From Poseidonibacter lekithochrous (GTDB lineage: Bacteria > Campylobacterota > Campylobacteria > Campylobacterales > Arcobacteraceae): a stretch of DNA of 64,000 bases. The first letter of the stretch is position 1, and each line of letters begins with the position of its first letter. Shown piece after piece: positions 36,486-44,046 of the stretch. Under the pieces are notes generated by a model. The model did not search any database, was not told the origin of the DNA, and worked only from the letters and a program-made list of their open reading frames with translations. The position numbers and the translations under genes were made by a program. The stretch is from NCBI RefSeq assembly GCF_018861145.1, contig NZ_JAHKQT010000007.1, positions 1 to 64,000 on the forward strand, in the 5' to 3' direction.

Positions 36486-37352
36486 ATGTTTAGATTAATA
36501 TCATTTATATTTATTATAATGTGTTCGTTTTTATATTCTGCTAGTGACAGAAGTAATGATAAACAATTATCATTTCTAGAGATATCACCTTCCATAACAA
36601 AAGCTAGAGGATGGTCTAAAAATCAATCATTAGGTAAATGGATTAGCAATGAGAATGTTATTTCAGATAGAAAAATAGATTTATATTCAAGAAACATGAT
36701 TAGTCAAAATTTTAATTATATAAAAATGTCTAGTATAGAATACGATGAAAAAGTATATTATGTGCTTTTATTTAAAAAAGATGCTGGTGCATATGAGTAT
36801 CCTACTATTCATGTTAATTGGATTACATTTAAAGAAACACATTATTTTATATTTAATGAAGAACAACTTAGCTATTTAAAGGAATATATTTCTAAACCTA
36901 GGAAAGAAAGCTATTCTATTACTATAAATAAATGTGGTTATATATCAAGTAGATTTAAATCTTTAGGAGGAGAACATGCTTATAATACTACTGTATTATT
37001 AAGTAATATAAACAACACAATAAATAATGTAAAAAATTACTGTAATCGTTCTGCAACAGAATTTTATTTAAAATCTTTGGTTGATAACAAAAAACATGTT
37101 ATCAGATTTAGATTACCAATGATATCTAATTCATTTATATTAAGAAGTAAGGGTTATTTTGAATTACCATATAAAGATTTTAAGAAGATTATTAACTTTA
37201 AAAAAACAAATATTCTAAAAAAGAAAAAGCCTATAAAAAAGAAGAAATCTTTTTCTCTTGAGCTTGTTAAAAAAGAAAAAATAGAACAATGTTTAGAAAA
37301 GGGTGGAACATGGAAATTTACAATCAATGGAGATATTGAATGTTATTTTTAG
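36486..37352 (+). CDS. Secreted or membrane-anchored hypothetical protein of the element
   Basis: A 288-residue protein with an N-terminal hydrophobic helix (residues 1-17, MFRLISFIFIIMCSFLY, then SASDR), probably a cleaved signal peptide. The body is mixed alpha/beta with four cysteines (about 149, 180, 270, 286) that could form disulfides in the periplasm. A lysine-rich stretch (ILKKKKPIKKKK) precedes the C-terminal CLEKGGTWKFTINGDIECYF, which resembles the short CxxxGGxW..C motif found in some exported small domains. No family is recognised. Confidence 0.6.
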   Translation: MFRLISFIFIIMCSFLYSASDRSNDKQLSFLEISPSITKARGWSKNQSLGKWISNENVISDRKIDLYSRNMISQNFNYIKMSSIEYDEKVYYVLLFKKDAGAYEYPTIHVNWITFKETHYFIFNEEQLSYLKEYISKPRKESYSITINKCGYISSRFKSLGGEHAYNTTVLLSNINNTINNVKNYCNRSATEFYLKSLVDNKKHVIRFRLPMISNSFILRSKGYFELPYKDFKKIINFKKTNILKKKKPIKKKKSFSLELVKKEKIEQCLEKGGTWKFTINGDIECYF

Positions 37353-37353
37353 A

Positions 37354-37440
37354 AAGTGACAATTCTCTCAACTAACTATAGGTATATTCGTGTAATTAAG
37401 TATTGTTTTTAATAAATGTAGTTATTTATTATTTAAAGGA
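37354..37440 (+). repeat. Promoter-region repeat, copy 2 (87 bp)
   Basis: Companion of 35488-35573. It starts within 2 bases of the previous stop codon and ends at the AAAGGA of the SHOCT gene, so the duplicated unit is a promoter, operator and leader without coding sequence. Confidence 0.75.
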
Positions 37441-37447
37441 AAATATT

Positions 37448-38152
37448 TTGTATATTATTATTTGGGTTGTTTTAGCATTTTTTGTAGGTTATTTAGCAAA
37501 TAAAAAAGGTAGGTCATTTTTTGGTTATTTTATTTTAGCTTTAATATTATCTCCTTTAGTTGGTTTTATTATTTTGTTAGCTGTTGGTGAGGATGAAGAT
37601 TCTTTGATTGCTCAAGGAAGATTCAAAAAATGTCCAAAATGTAAAGGTAAAAATGATATAGATGCGGAAGTTTGTAAACATTGTGGTAATAATCTAAAAA
37701 AATCAATTGTAGAACTTAAAGATAAAGATTCATTAATGTATATATTATACATTAGTAAAGATATTAATTTTAATTATATAAAAAACAAAATATTTGAATA
37801 TTTTAATTCTCTAAACTTTACTAATGTAGTAAAAGATAAAGAAAAATTTTATCAAATTAGAAATGATAAAGCAAATGCATACATTTTATTAAAAGAAAAA
37901 GATGATAAATTATATTTAGAATTATTTAGAGTAAATGAACCAAACTTTATTAATAAAATTAAAAAAAATACTAAAATAGATAATTCCACTAAATCTGAAT
38001 TAACTGAAAGAGAGATTGATTTGAGAGAAACAAATTCTGATAATAATGATAAAACAAAAAAACTAGTAGAACTAAAAGATATGTTAGAAAAAGATTTAAT
38101 CACAAAAGATGAGTTTGATAAGTTGAAAAAAGAAATAATAGAAGGAAAATAA
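37448..38152 (+). CDS. Two-pass membrane protein with zinc ribbon and SHOCT domain
   Basis: 234 residues from TTG 37448, seven bases after AAGGA; the open frame extends to 37403 but that part lies in the duplicated leader. Two membrane helices (about 2-17 and 27-46) are followed by a zinc ribbon (Cys62, Cys65, Cys76, Cys79), a middle alpha/beta region of about 80 residues, and a C-terminal SHOCT domain (residues about 204-232, LVELKDMLEKDLITKDEF). SHOCT is a short C-terminal module thought to mediate oligomerisation. Role unknown. The shared promoter links it to the other zinc-ribbon protein. Confidence 0.72.
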   Translation: MYIIIWVVLAFFVGYLANKKGRSFFGYFILALILSPLVGFIILLAVGEDEDSLIAQGRFKKCPKCKGKNDIDAEVCKHCGNNLKKSIVELKDKDSLMYILYISKDINFNYIKNKIFEYFNSLNFTNVVKDKEKFYQIRNDKANAYILLKEKDDKLYLELFRVNEPNFINKIKKNTKIDNSTKSELTEREIDLRETNSDNNDKTKKLVELKDMLEKDLITKDEFDKLKKEIIEGK

Positions 38153-38801
38153 TAATGTCAATATTTTGTGAATCATTATTAATTTAAAGGTTTATATTAT
38201 ATATAAATATTGAATGTAATCTTTTTAAGATAATAATAAATAACAAGAGTTATTCAGCAAAACTTAAGTCAAATTTAGATATAATAGTGCAAATTTACTG
38301 AAAAGGGTAAAAAATGGAAAATGTTATTGTTCAAGGAGTTTGTAAAAGAAGTAAGTAAAAACCTAACTTATACAAAATCTACTTAATTTAAAACTCTCTC
38401 AAAACAAATCATTTAAATTACAATGTTAAAATCAAGCAAACAAAGCTTTTAAATTGTCTTCGGGCAAGAGTTAGTTATGCTTAAATGTTATTGCAGTAAT
38501 TGCAAGAATTATATATATCTAAAATAAGGAGGTGTTATATGTAAAAATATATTTTTACAAAAGAGTTAAGTTTTTGAAAGTATTTCTATAAAATCAAAAG
38601 AATGATACTATTATTCTTCTAAATTCTATCTTAACTTAATCTTTTTTAATGCTACTTGTACAGTAGAACGATTAAAACAATCAAAAAACTTTATCACTGT
38701 TAAATGGATATTTATAGGGCAAGAGTTAGTTATGCCTGAAAATATGAGTTGATTTGGTGCTTAATAGCAATATATATAATTAAAATAAAGGAAAATAAAT
38801 A
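38153..38801 (+). other. Structured 649-bp non-coding region of the element
   Basis: No convincing gene. It contains a 14-codon frame at 38314-38358 (MENVIVQGVCKRSK) behind AAAAGGG; a hairpin with UUCG loop at 38454-38467 (TTGTC/GGCAA); two exact copies of GGGCAAGAGTTAGTTATGC at 38462-38480 and 38717-38735, each 59-67 bases before an ATG with a ribosome-binding site; a start-stop codon pair ATG-TAA at 38539-38544 after AAGGAGG; a perfect 18-bp palindrome at 38541-38558; and a hairpin AAGAAT/ATTCTT near 38600. It could hold an origin, a small RNA or a decayed gene. Confidence 0.5.
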
Positions 38802-39017
38802 ATGCAAGAAGAATCAATTATTAAAGAGTGTGATTACTTAGAAGATGATGGAAAAAAAAGAATGTTATTAAATAATACATTTATAAATCAAGAACCAGTA
38901 TTTGTAGATAAATGTACCCATCCCCAAATAGAAGGAAGAAAAAGATATTTTTTTTGTGAACCAAATAAACATGAATGGTGCCCTTTTTTTGGCTTAATAA
39001 ATGAAGATAGAGATTAA
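38802..39017 (+). CDS. Small cysteine-containing protein of the element
   Basis: A 71-residue hydrophilic protein with four cysteines (residues 10, 38, 52 and 60; contexts DKCTHP, FFCEPN, EWCPFF), of which the last three could coordinate a metal. AAAGGA precedes the ATG. A hairpin ATAGAGA/TCTCTAT at 39007-39026 overlaps its stop codon and precedes the next gene. No family is recognised. Position just before a probable DNA-binding protein and the polymerase suggests a replication or control accessory role, which is inference. Confidence 0.6.
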   Translation: MQEESIIKECDYLEDDGKKRMLLNNTFINQEPVFVDKCTHPQIEGRKRYFFCEPNKHEWCPFFGLINEDRD

Positions 39018-39051
39018 ATTCTCTATCGACTAACAAAAAGGAGATTATAAA

Positions 39052-39570
39052 ATGAACATAAGATTAAATTTAACAAAAAGAGGTGCAAATTTTCAGTATG
39101 AGATATTAAGAGATTTACTCAAAGGATATACAGTATCAAATGGGTATGAAATGAATTATTTTGTAAGTAGTTTATCAAAAGAGATAAGTAAGCTTAGAAA
39201 ATATGGTTTGATTATTACAGGTGCAAAAGAAACTTTTATTTATAAAAGAGAGTATATATATAAACTTTCACAAGAAAGTATTGAAAAAGCAAAAGAACTT
39301 TTATATGAAGGTGAACTTACAAATAAACTTTCTAATATATTAGAGGATTTATTAAGAACTAAAAAAAGAGTTTTTGCAGAATATTCAAATCCATACAATT
39401 GTAAAAATGTTTTAGCAGTTATTAGAAGATTGAAAGAAAAGGGGTTAAAATTTAAAAGAGAATGGGTACAAAATGAAACTAATAATAGAAAACATATAGA
39501 GATAAATCTTGTTTTTACTGAGGAAAATAAGTTACTTGCAAAACAATTATTAGAACAGTTTAAAAAATAG
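39052..39570 (+). CDS. Probable tandem winged-helix DNA-binding protein of the element
   Basis: A 172-residue basic protein with two similar halves. In each, helices are followed by a likely recognition helix and a beta hairpin: residues about 15-80 (FVSSLSKEISKLRKYGLIITG, then YIYKLSQESIEKAKELL) and about 90-170 (CKNVLAVIRRLKEKGLKFKRE, then IEINLVFTEENKLLAKQLL). This pattern suits a duplicated winged helix as in plasmid initiators or excision factors. It has a strong AAGGAG site and lies directly upstream of the hairpin and polymerase gene. The assignment is from predicted shape, not a recognised family. Confidence 0.55.
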   Translation: MNIRLNLTKRGANFQYEILRDLLKGYTVSNGYEMNYFVSSLSKEISKLRKYGLIITGAKETFIYKREYIYKLSQESIEKAKELLYEGELTNKLSNILEDLLRTKKRVFAEYSNPYNCKNVLAVIRRLKEKGLKFKREWVQNETNNRKHIEINLVFTEENKLLAKQLLEQFKK

Positions 39571-39587
39571 CTATTTAAAGCTACTTA

Positions 39588-39664
39588 TATAAGGCTAAAA
39601 AGCAAAGTAATACTAAATAGGTATATTATTATGGATTTAGGTTTTAAAGCTTTTTAGTCTTATA
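39588..39664 (+). other. Large stem-loop upstream of the polymerase gene
   Basis: A 16-bp stem, TATAAGGCTAAAAAGC (39588-39603) with GCTTTTTAGTCTTATA (39649-39664), one G-T pair, and a 45-base loop. It sits in the 212-bp gap before the TV-Pol-like gene. It may be a replication origin, an attenuator or a terminator. Confidence 0.55.
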
Positions 39665-39782
39665 AATATTGCTATATAAAAAAATGCAAAAAAAAATAAC
39701 ACTTAAATAGACTATTAAAGGGATTTATATAATATATAAGCTTATAAGTATTGAGATTATAGTAAGAGAGGAGGGGAAAGGA

Positions 39783-41450
39783 ATGAAAGAGAGAGAATTA
39801 AAGAATGGATATGTAATAAAGATGATGCATGAACACTATCCAATGATGCAGAGGTTACTAAGAATGGGGGTTGATGCTAAAGGAGTTAGTTATCAGAGGT
39901 ATCTGGATAGAGCAAAAGGATTGAGAGGTTTTTTGTTTTTTTTAGATTATGTATTGACTCATAGAATTGAGTTTAAGTATTGTGATTTTAGTATGTCACA
40001 AAAATGGATAAGAGATAATTTTCAATATGGTGAATTTTTTAAACTATTTCTAGAAATAAACTTCTCCATTTCAAATCATAATAGTAAGGATAGAATACCT
40101 AAAAAATATAATTTTTGGGATACATTTAAAAATGCATTATATGAAATTGTTCAAATGGTATATGAAAAAAATAAAGAAAAAGAACTTTATTCAATTTATG
40201 ATATAAGTGAAATTAAGAAAATTAATGAATATTATTCTTTGCCTTTTTCTAAATCTATTTTATATGATAAAGATATGTTTGAATATGTTAATGAATTATT
40301 TAATGAGGAAAATAATGTTGTAAATTCTTCTATAAAACTTTTAAATAAAAAACCTTTTGCAAATGTAGGTAACTTAAATCTAAATTTTACTCAGAAAAAA
40401 GATGTTTGTTATTTATATGGCTTAACAAAGAGAGAATATGATGATTTATCAAAAGCTAGTGGAAAAGATTTTTATACCTTTGATTTTCAAAAAAGTAGAG
40501 TAAAAATAAAGCAAAAGCAAAACAAGAGTGATTTAAAAAATCATATAAATACAAAAGTAATATTAAATAATAAAGCTATCAATGAAACTATAAAAGAGTA
40601 TAGAACTGATACTGAGAATTTTATATATATATTCTCATTTTTTAACTTATTAAGGCATTATGAAAAGGGAACTAATCATATAGTTTATAATCAAAAAAAA
40701 TTTAGGTTATATTCTACTAATGAATTAAACTTTGGAATTAATTTTCAATCAATACCTTCAAGATTTAGAAGTGTTATATTTAAAGACCAATATGATTATG
40801 ATATAAATGCAGGTGCTCCAACCTTACTTTATCAATATTTACAAAAAAAGTTACCAAATGAAGGTATTAAACTAAAGTATTTAGAAAGTTATATTGAAAA
40901 TAGAAAAGTATTAAGAATGAAATGTGCTGAGGTTTTAGTTGAAAAATTTGGAAAATCTAACATAGAATATCAAAAAGGTGTTAAGCAGATAATTACTGCG
41001 ATGTTTTATGGTTCAAATTTAACCTACTCAGCTAAAGATGATAAGTATGAACTAAAATATGATAAGAGAAAATATTTACTTGAAAATCTAAAAGAATTTA
41101 AAGGTTTATATGATGATGCAAAAAAACTTTTTAAATATTTTACAAAGTATATTAAAAGCTTAAAGATAATTGATGAAAAATATGAACTTGAAGAAGAGAT
41201 TTATATTGACAAATATGAGTTAAATGACGGTAAAAAAGAGGAGAAAAAGATTAACTCAATAGTTTGTGAGATTTATTTTTATTTAGAAAGCAAAATCTTA
41301 CTTCTAATGTATGAAAGATATAAAGAAGATATAAGTTTATTGATTCATGATGGTTTTATTTGTAGAAAAGATATTGAAGTAAGTGAACTAGAAAAACTTG
41401 TAAAAGAAAATTTTGATTATGATGTAAAATACTCGAAAGATAAGCTATAG
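39783..41450 (+). CDS. TV-Pol-like replicative polymerase of the element
   Basis: A 555-residue protein with AGGAGG 8 bases upstream. The C-terminal half shows three palm motifs of the family-A DNA polymerase / T7 RNA polymerase superfamily. Motif A: YDYDINAGAPTLL with Asp340, preceded by the basic RFRSVIFKD. Motif B: Lys401-x7-Tyr409-Gly410 (KQIITAMFYGS), the spacing seen in PolA and in T7 RNAP KRSVMTLAYGS. Motif C: LLIHDGFICRK with His522-Asp523. The N-terminal about 300 residues are helical and unassigned. These features best fit the TV-Pol family described in bacterial mobile elements and the Sputnik virophage, which was proposed to prime and extend DNA. It is the only replication candidate in the element. 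Confidence 0.62.
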   Translation: MKERELKNGYVIKMMHEHYPMMQRLLRMGVDAKGVSYQRYLDRAKGLRGFLFFLDYVLTHRIEFKYCDFSMSQKWIRDNFQYGEFFKLFLEINFSISNHNSKDRIPKKYNFWDTFKNALYEIVQMVYEKNKEKELYSIYDISEIKKINEYYSLPFSKSILYDKDMFEYVNELFNEENNVVNSSIKLLNKKPFANVGNLNLNFTQKKDVCYLYGLTKREYDDLSKASGKDFYTFDFQKSRVKIKQKQNKSDLKNHINTKVILNNKAINETIKEYRTDTENFIYIFSFFNLLRHYEKGTNHIVYNQKKFRLYSTNELNFGINFQSIPSRFRSVIFKDQYDYDINAGAPTLLYQYLQKKLPNEGIKLKYLESYIENRKVLRMKCAEVLVEKFGKSNIEYQKGVKQIITAMFYGSNLTYSAKDDKYELKYDKRKYLLENLKEFKGLYDDAKKLFKYFTKYIKSLKIIDEKYELEEEIYIDKYELNDGKKEEKKINSIVCEIYFYLESKILLLMYERYKEDISLLIHDGFICRKDIEVSELEKLVKENFDYDVKYSKDKL

Positions 41451-41451
41451 T

Positions 41452-41473
41452 TGATACACAATTTGATACACAA
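41452..41473 (+). repeat. Tandem TGATACACAA pair, right end
   Basis: Same tandem pair as 31236-31257 with one base different in the spacer. It is 97 bases inside attR. Confidence 0.65.
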
Positions 41474-41569
41474 TTAAGTCTAATTTAAGTTTAGTATTAG
41501 ATTATATTTGATATTATTTTTCTAGATAATTAATAAATTTAGAGAGGGGTAAAACCCTTGTAAAGCCCG

Positions 41570-41733
41570 TAATTCCAATGATTCCAAATGGAAAAATTAT
41601 TGTTGCAGAATCTGGTGTTTCTAATGTAGATACTATACAAAGATTATCAGGAATTGGTGCTGATGCATTCTTAATTGGTGAGCATTTTATGAGACAAGTT
41701 TCAATAGAAGATGAAGTTAAGAAATTTAAAAAC
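41570..41733 (+). repeat. attR: right 164-bp direct repeat
   Basis: Exact copy of 30999-31162. To its right the original host sequence continues (final trpC codons, stop and terminator). Confidence 0.9.
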
Positions 41734-41745
41734 GCTCTTAATTAA
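41571..41745 (+). pseudogene. trpC: Displaced 3' end of trpC
   Basis: Encodes the last 57 residues of TrpC up to KNALN and a TAA stop. There is no promoter or full coding region, so it is not a functional gene. It is the original host tail left behind by element insertion and still has the native terminator after it. Its ending (NALN) differs from that of the restored gene (NSLN). Confidence 0.88.
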
Positions 41746-41758
41746 TATTTTAAAATAT

Positions 41759-41781
41759 AAATAAACCTTTTTGGTTTATTT
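41759..41781 (+). terminator. Native trpC terminator
   Basis: Stem AAATAAACC / GGTTTATTT with TTTTT loop, 14 bases after the displaced trpC stop codon. Confidence 0.7.
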
Positions 41782-41857
41782 ATTACTAGCAATATTTGGA
41801 TTGTTCAATTATAAATTTTTAGTTATAGTAATTTAATATTAAACTAAAGGATCTATT

Positions 41858-43087
41858 TTGATTTATGAAAATAAAGATTTATGTAAAATACGAACTATTA
41901 CCACTTTTCTAACTTTAACAGATGATAAAACAACTTGGGAAAAAGAACTTCTTGATGCATGTAACTTCTGTGAAGTTTTGAGCGAAAAGTTTAATAAAGA
42001 AAATTATCAAGTTCAATCTATACGAATTGTAACAAATGCCTTTGGTGAATATCTCGATACTTCAAGTTTACAAACTGCGAAAAAAGACTTATCTTTTATT
42101 TCTAATATTTTAGATAAAAGTACTACAAGTTTACGTATCAGATTTGCTATTGGTGAAGCAAAAACTTTTCATGAAATTTCATTACTTCCTGAACTAATTT
42201 TATCTTTTGGAGATTTAGCAAATACTTGTGTAAATGTTAGTATTGATGAAAATGAGATCTTAGATAATGAACTAATTAAAGAATCAGTAAAAGCTGTAAA
42301 AAAAATATCACTAATAACTCCTAGAGGTGAGGGTAACTTTAACTTTACTGTTAATTTTAACTGTAAACCATTTATCCCGTATTTCCCAGCTTCTTATCAT
42401 AAATCAAATTTAGAAAATGCATTTGTTTTAGGTTTAGAAACACCTGATTTATTAGTAGAAGTTTTAAAAGATTTTAATCAAAAGAATCCTAATTTATCAC
42501 ATAATATGGCATTAGCTTCTTACTCTTCTATTTTAAAAGAAGCTTTATCTCATCATTGTAAAAATATAAAAAATATTTTAGATAATTTTGAAAATAAATC
42601 TTCTTTTATTTTTAAAGGAATAGACTCCTCAGCCGCTCCTTCAAAAAATTGTTCATCAATGGTTGAAGTTTATAAGCAAATGGGATTAGATAGCTTTGGA
42701 AGGTCAGGAACTGTTGAAATATCATCACTTTTAACAAAAGTATTTAAAAGTGTAAAAGAGTTACCTCTAGTAGGTTTTTCTGGTCTGATGCTTGCAGTTG
42801 TTGAAGATGAAGGTCTTGCAAAGGGTACAATTGATAAAGATTTTGATGTAAGAACACTTTTAACAAATAGTGCAATTTGTGGAATTGGATTAGATACTGT
42901 TCCTATTGAAGGTGATACTCCTGCTTTAAAAATTGAGCAGATTATGAGAGATACAGGAACTATGGCTTTTAGATTAAATAAGCCTTTAACTGTTAGATTA
43001 TTTCCAGTACCTTCTTTAAAAGAGGGTGATATTACAAAATTTGAAAGTGATGATTTATGTAATAGTGCAGTTTTATCACTGCCATAA
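41858..43087 (+). CDS. DUF711 / PFL-type protein
   Basis: A 409-residue protein starting at TTG 41858 with AAAGG upstream. It matches the DUF711 family: IRTITTFLTL at the N-terminus, GEGNFNFTVNFNCKPFIPYFPASYH, FKGIDSSAAPS and LPLVGFSGLMLAVVEDEGLA. The fold is related to glycyl-radical enzymes in name only; function is not established. A tautomerase-like gene follows after 21 bases. In the empty site it would lie just downstream of trpC. Confidence 0.8.
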   Translation: MIYENKDLCKIRTITTFLTLTDDKTTWEKELLDACNFCEVLSEKFNKENYQVQSIRIVTNAFGEYLDTSSLQTAKKDLSFISNILDKSTTSLRIRFAIGEAKTFHEISLLPELILSFGDLANTCVNVSIDENEILDNELIKESVKAVKKISLITPRGEGNFNFTVNFNCKPFIPYFPASYHKSNLENAFVLGLETPDLLVEVLKDFNQKNPNLSHNMALASYSSILKEALSHHCKNIKNILDNFENKSSFIFKGIDSSAAPSKNCSSMVEVYKQMGLDSFGRSGTVEISSLLTKVFKSVKELPLVGFSGLMLAVVEDEGLAKGTIDKDFDVRTLLTNSAICGIGLDTVPIEGDTPALKIEQIMRDTGTMAFRLNKPLTVRLFPVPSLKEGDITKFESDDLCNSAVLSLP

Positions 43088-43108
43088 TTAAATAAAAAGG
43101 ATAAATAA

Positions 43109-43321
43109 ATGCCACTAATAAACGTAAAAATGACACATGAAGATGGAGGTGCTACTAAAGAGCAAAAAGAAGCCTTAAGCAAAGGTATAACTGAATTATT
43201 TGCTAGTATCTTTGATGGTCGAGGTGCTAATTCTGCTGTTGTAATAATTGAAGAGATAAATATGGATAATTATGCAATAGGTGGAAAAACTGTAAGTCAA
43301 ATAAGAGAAGAAGCTAAATAA
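43109..43321 (+). CDS. 4-oxalocrotonate tautomerase-like protein
   Basis: A 70-residue member of the tautomerase superfamily. After Met removal, Pro1 (PLINVKM) is the catalytic base. ALSKGITELFASIF and VVIIEEINMDNYAIGGK match the small 4-OT-type subunit. The physiological substrate is unknown in most bacteria. It is probably co-transcribed with the DUF711 gene. Confidence 0.85.
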   Translation: MPLINVKMTHEDGGATKEQKEALSKGITELFASIFDGRGANSAVVIIEEINMDNYAIGGKTVSQIREEAK

Positions 43322-43345
43322 GCTTTTTCTCTTTAAATTTAATTC

Positions 43346-44026
43346 TTAGTCTTTAAATAAAGTAGAACCAACTCTAATCATATTTGAACCGCATGCAATT
43401 GCAAGTTCATAATCAGAACTCATTCCCATAGAACAATATTTTGCTCCTAAGGGAACTACTTCATCGTAGATTTTTTTAGTTGTTTTAAATGAATCTTTTA
43501 TAACTTTTTCATCTTGAACATGTGCTCCAATACTCATAACACCTTTTAATCTTAGATTTGGACAAGTATCAATAATTTGTTTATAAATTTCAACTGCTAC
43601 TTCTGGCATTACACCTGATTTTGTATCTTCTTTTGCAGAGTTTACTTGAAGTAAAATACTAAGTTTTTTATTTTTAACTTGTAATTTTTTATCTAACTCT
43701 TGTGCTAATTCTAAAGAATCAATTGATTGAACAAGTGTTGGATTTAAATCAATTAAGTTATTAATTTTATTTTTTTGTAATGTTCCTACAAAGTGCCATT
43801 CTAAAGGTAAATCAATTAAGTCTTCGATTTTTATTTTTAAATCTTGTACCTTATTCTCTCCAAAAGCTCTTTGACCAACATTATAAAGCTCTTCAACTTC
43901 TTTTGAAGTTGAATATTTACTAATACCAATAATCTTAACAATATGATGCTCAGATATTTTAAGTCTTGCACCTTCAACTCTAGTTATAACATCATCTAAA
44001 TTTCTTGTTGCAGTTAATTTATTCAT
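43346..44026 (-). CDS. YggS-family PLP homeostasis protein
   Basis: A 226-residue PLP-binding TIM-barrel protein. KIIGISKYSTS contains the Schiff-base lysine, followed by GENKVQDLKIK, LEWHFVGTLQKNK and CSMGMSSDYELAIACGSNMIRVG, the phosphate-binding end. The family controls the cellular PLP pool and has no known enzymatic reaction. It begins a leftward run that includes rseP and pgsA. Confidence 0.93.
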   Translation of the reverse strand: MNKLTATRNLDDVITRVEGARLKISEHHIVKIIGISKYSTSKEVEELYNVGQRAFGENKVQDLKIKIEDLIDLPLEWHFVGTLQKNKINNLIDLNPTLVQSIDSLELAQELDKKLQVKNKKLSILLQVNSAKEDTKSGVMPEVAVEIYKQIIDTCPNLRLKGVMSIGAHVQDEKVIKDSFKTTKKIYDEVVPLGAKYCSMGMSSDYELAIACGSNMIRVGSTLFKD

Positions 44027-44046
44027 TTTATCTCTTTATATATTTA

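Larger units (their letters stand above)
30999..41733 (+). mobile_element. Integrated mobile element of about 10.57 kb in trpC
   Basis: The distance between equivalent points in the two direct repeats is 10,571 bp, the predicted size of the excised circle. A tyrosine integrase is adjacent to attL. Cargo in order: integrase, Mrr-like nuclease, serine recombinase, XRE regulator (leftward), zinc-ribbon membrane protein, small protein, secreted protein, zinc-ribbon/SHOCT membrane protein, a structured non-coding region, two small proteins (one probably winged-helix), and a TV-Pol-like polymerase. There are no structural phage genes, relaxase or type IV secretion genes. It is best described as a small self-replicating or satellite-type integrative element; mobilisation mode is unknown. 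Confidence 0.88.

Noticed and set aside
38532-38591. A 19-codon GTG frame starting inside AGGAGGTG.
   Set aside because: Its start overlaps its own ribosome-binding site and the product has no coding character.
31175-41569. Prophage or conjugative element.
   Set aside because: No capsid, portal, terminase, lysis, relaxase or secretion genes are visible.
42670-43182. A 170-codon frame antisense to the DUF711 gene and tautomerase.
   Set aside because: It spans two well-supported genes on the opposite strand and has no family resemblance.
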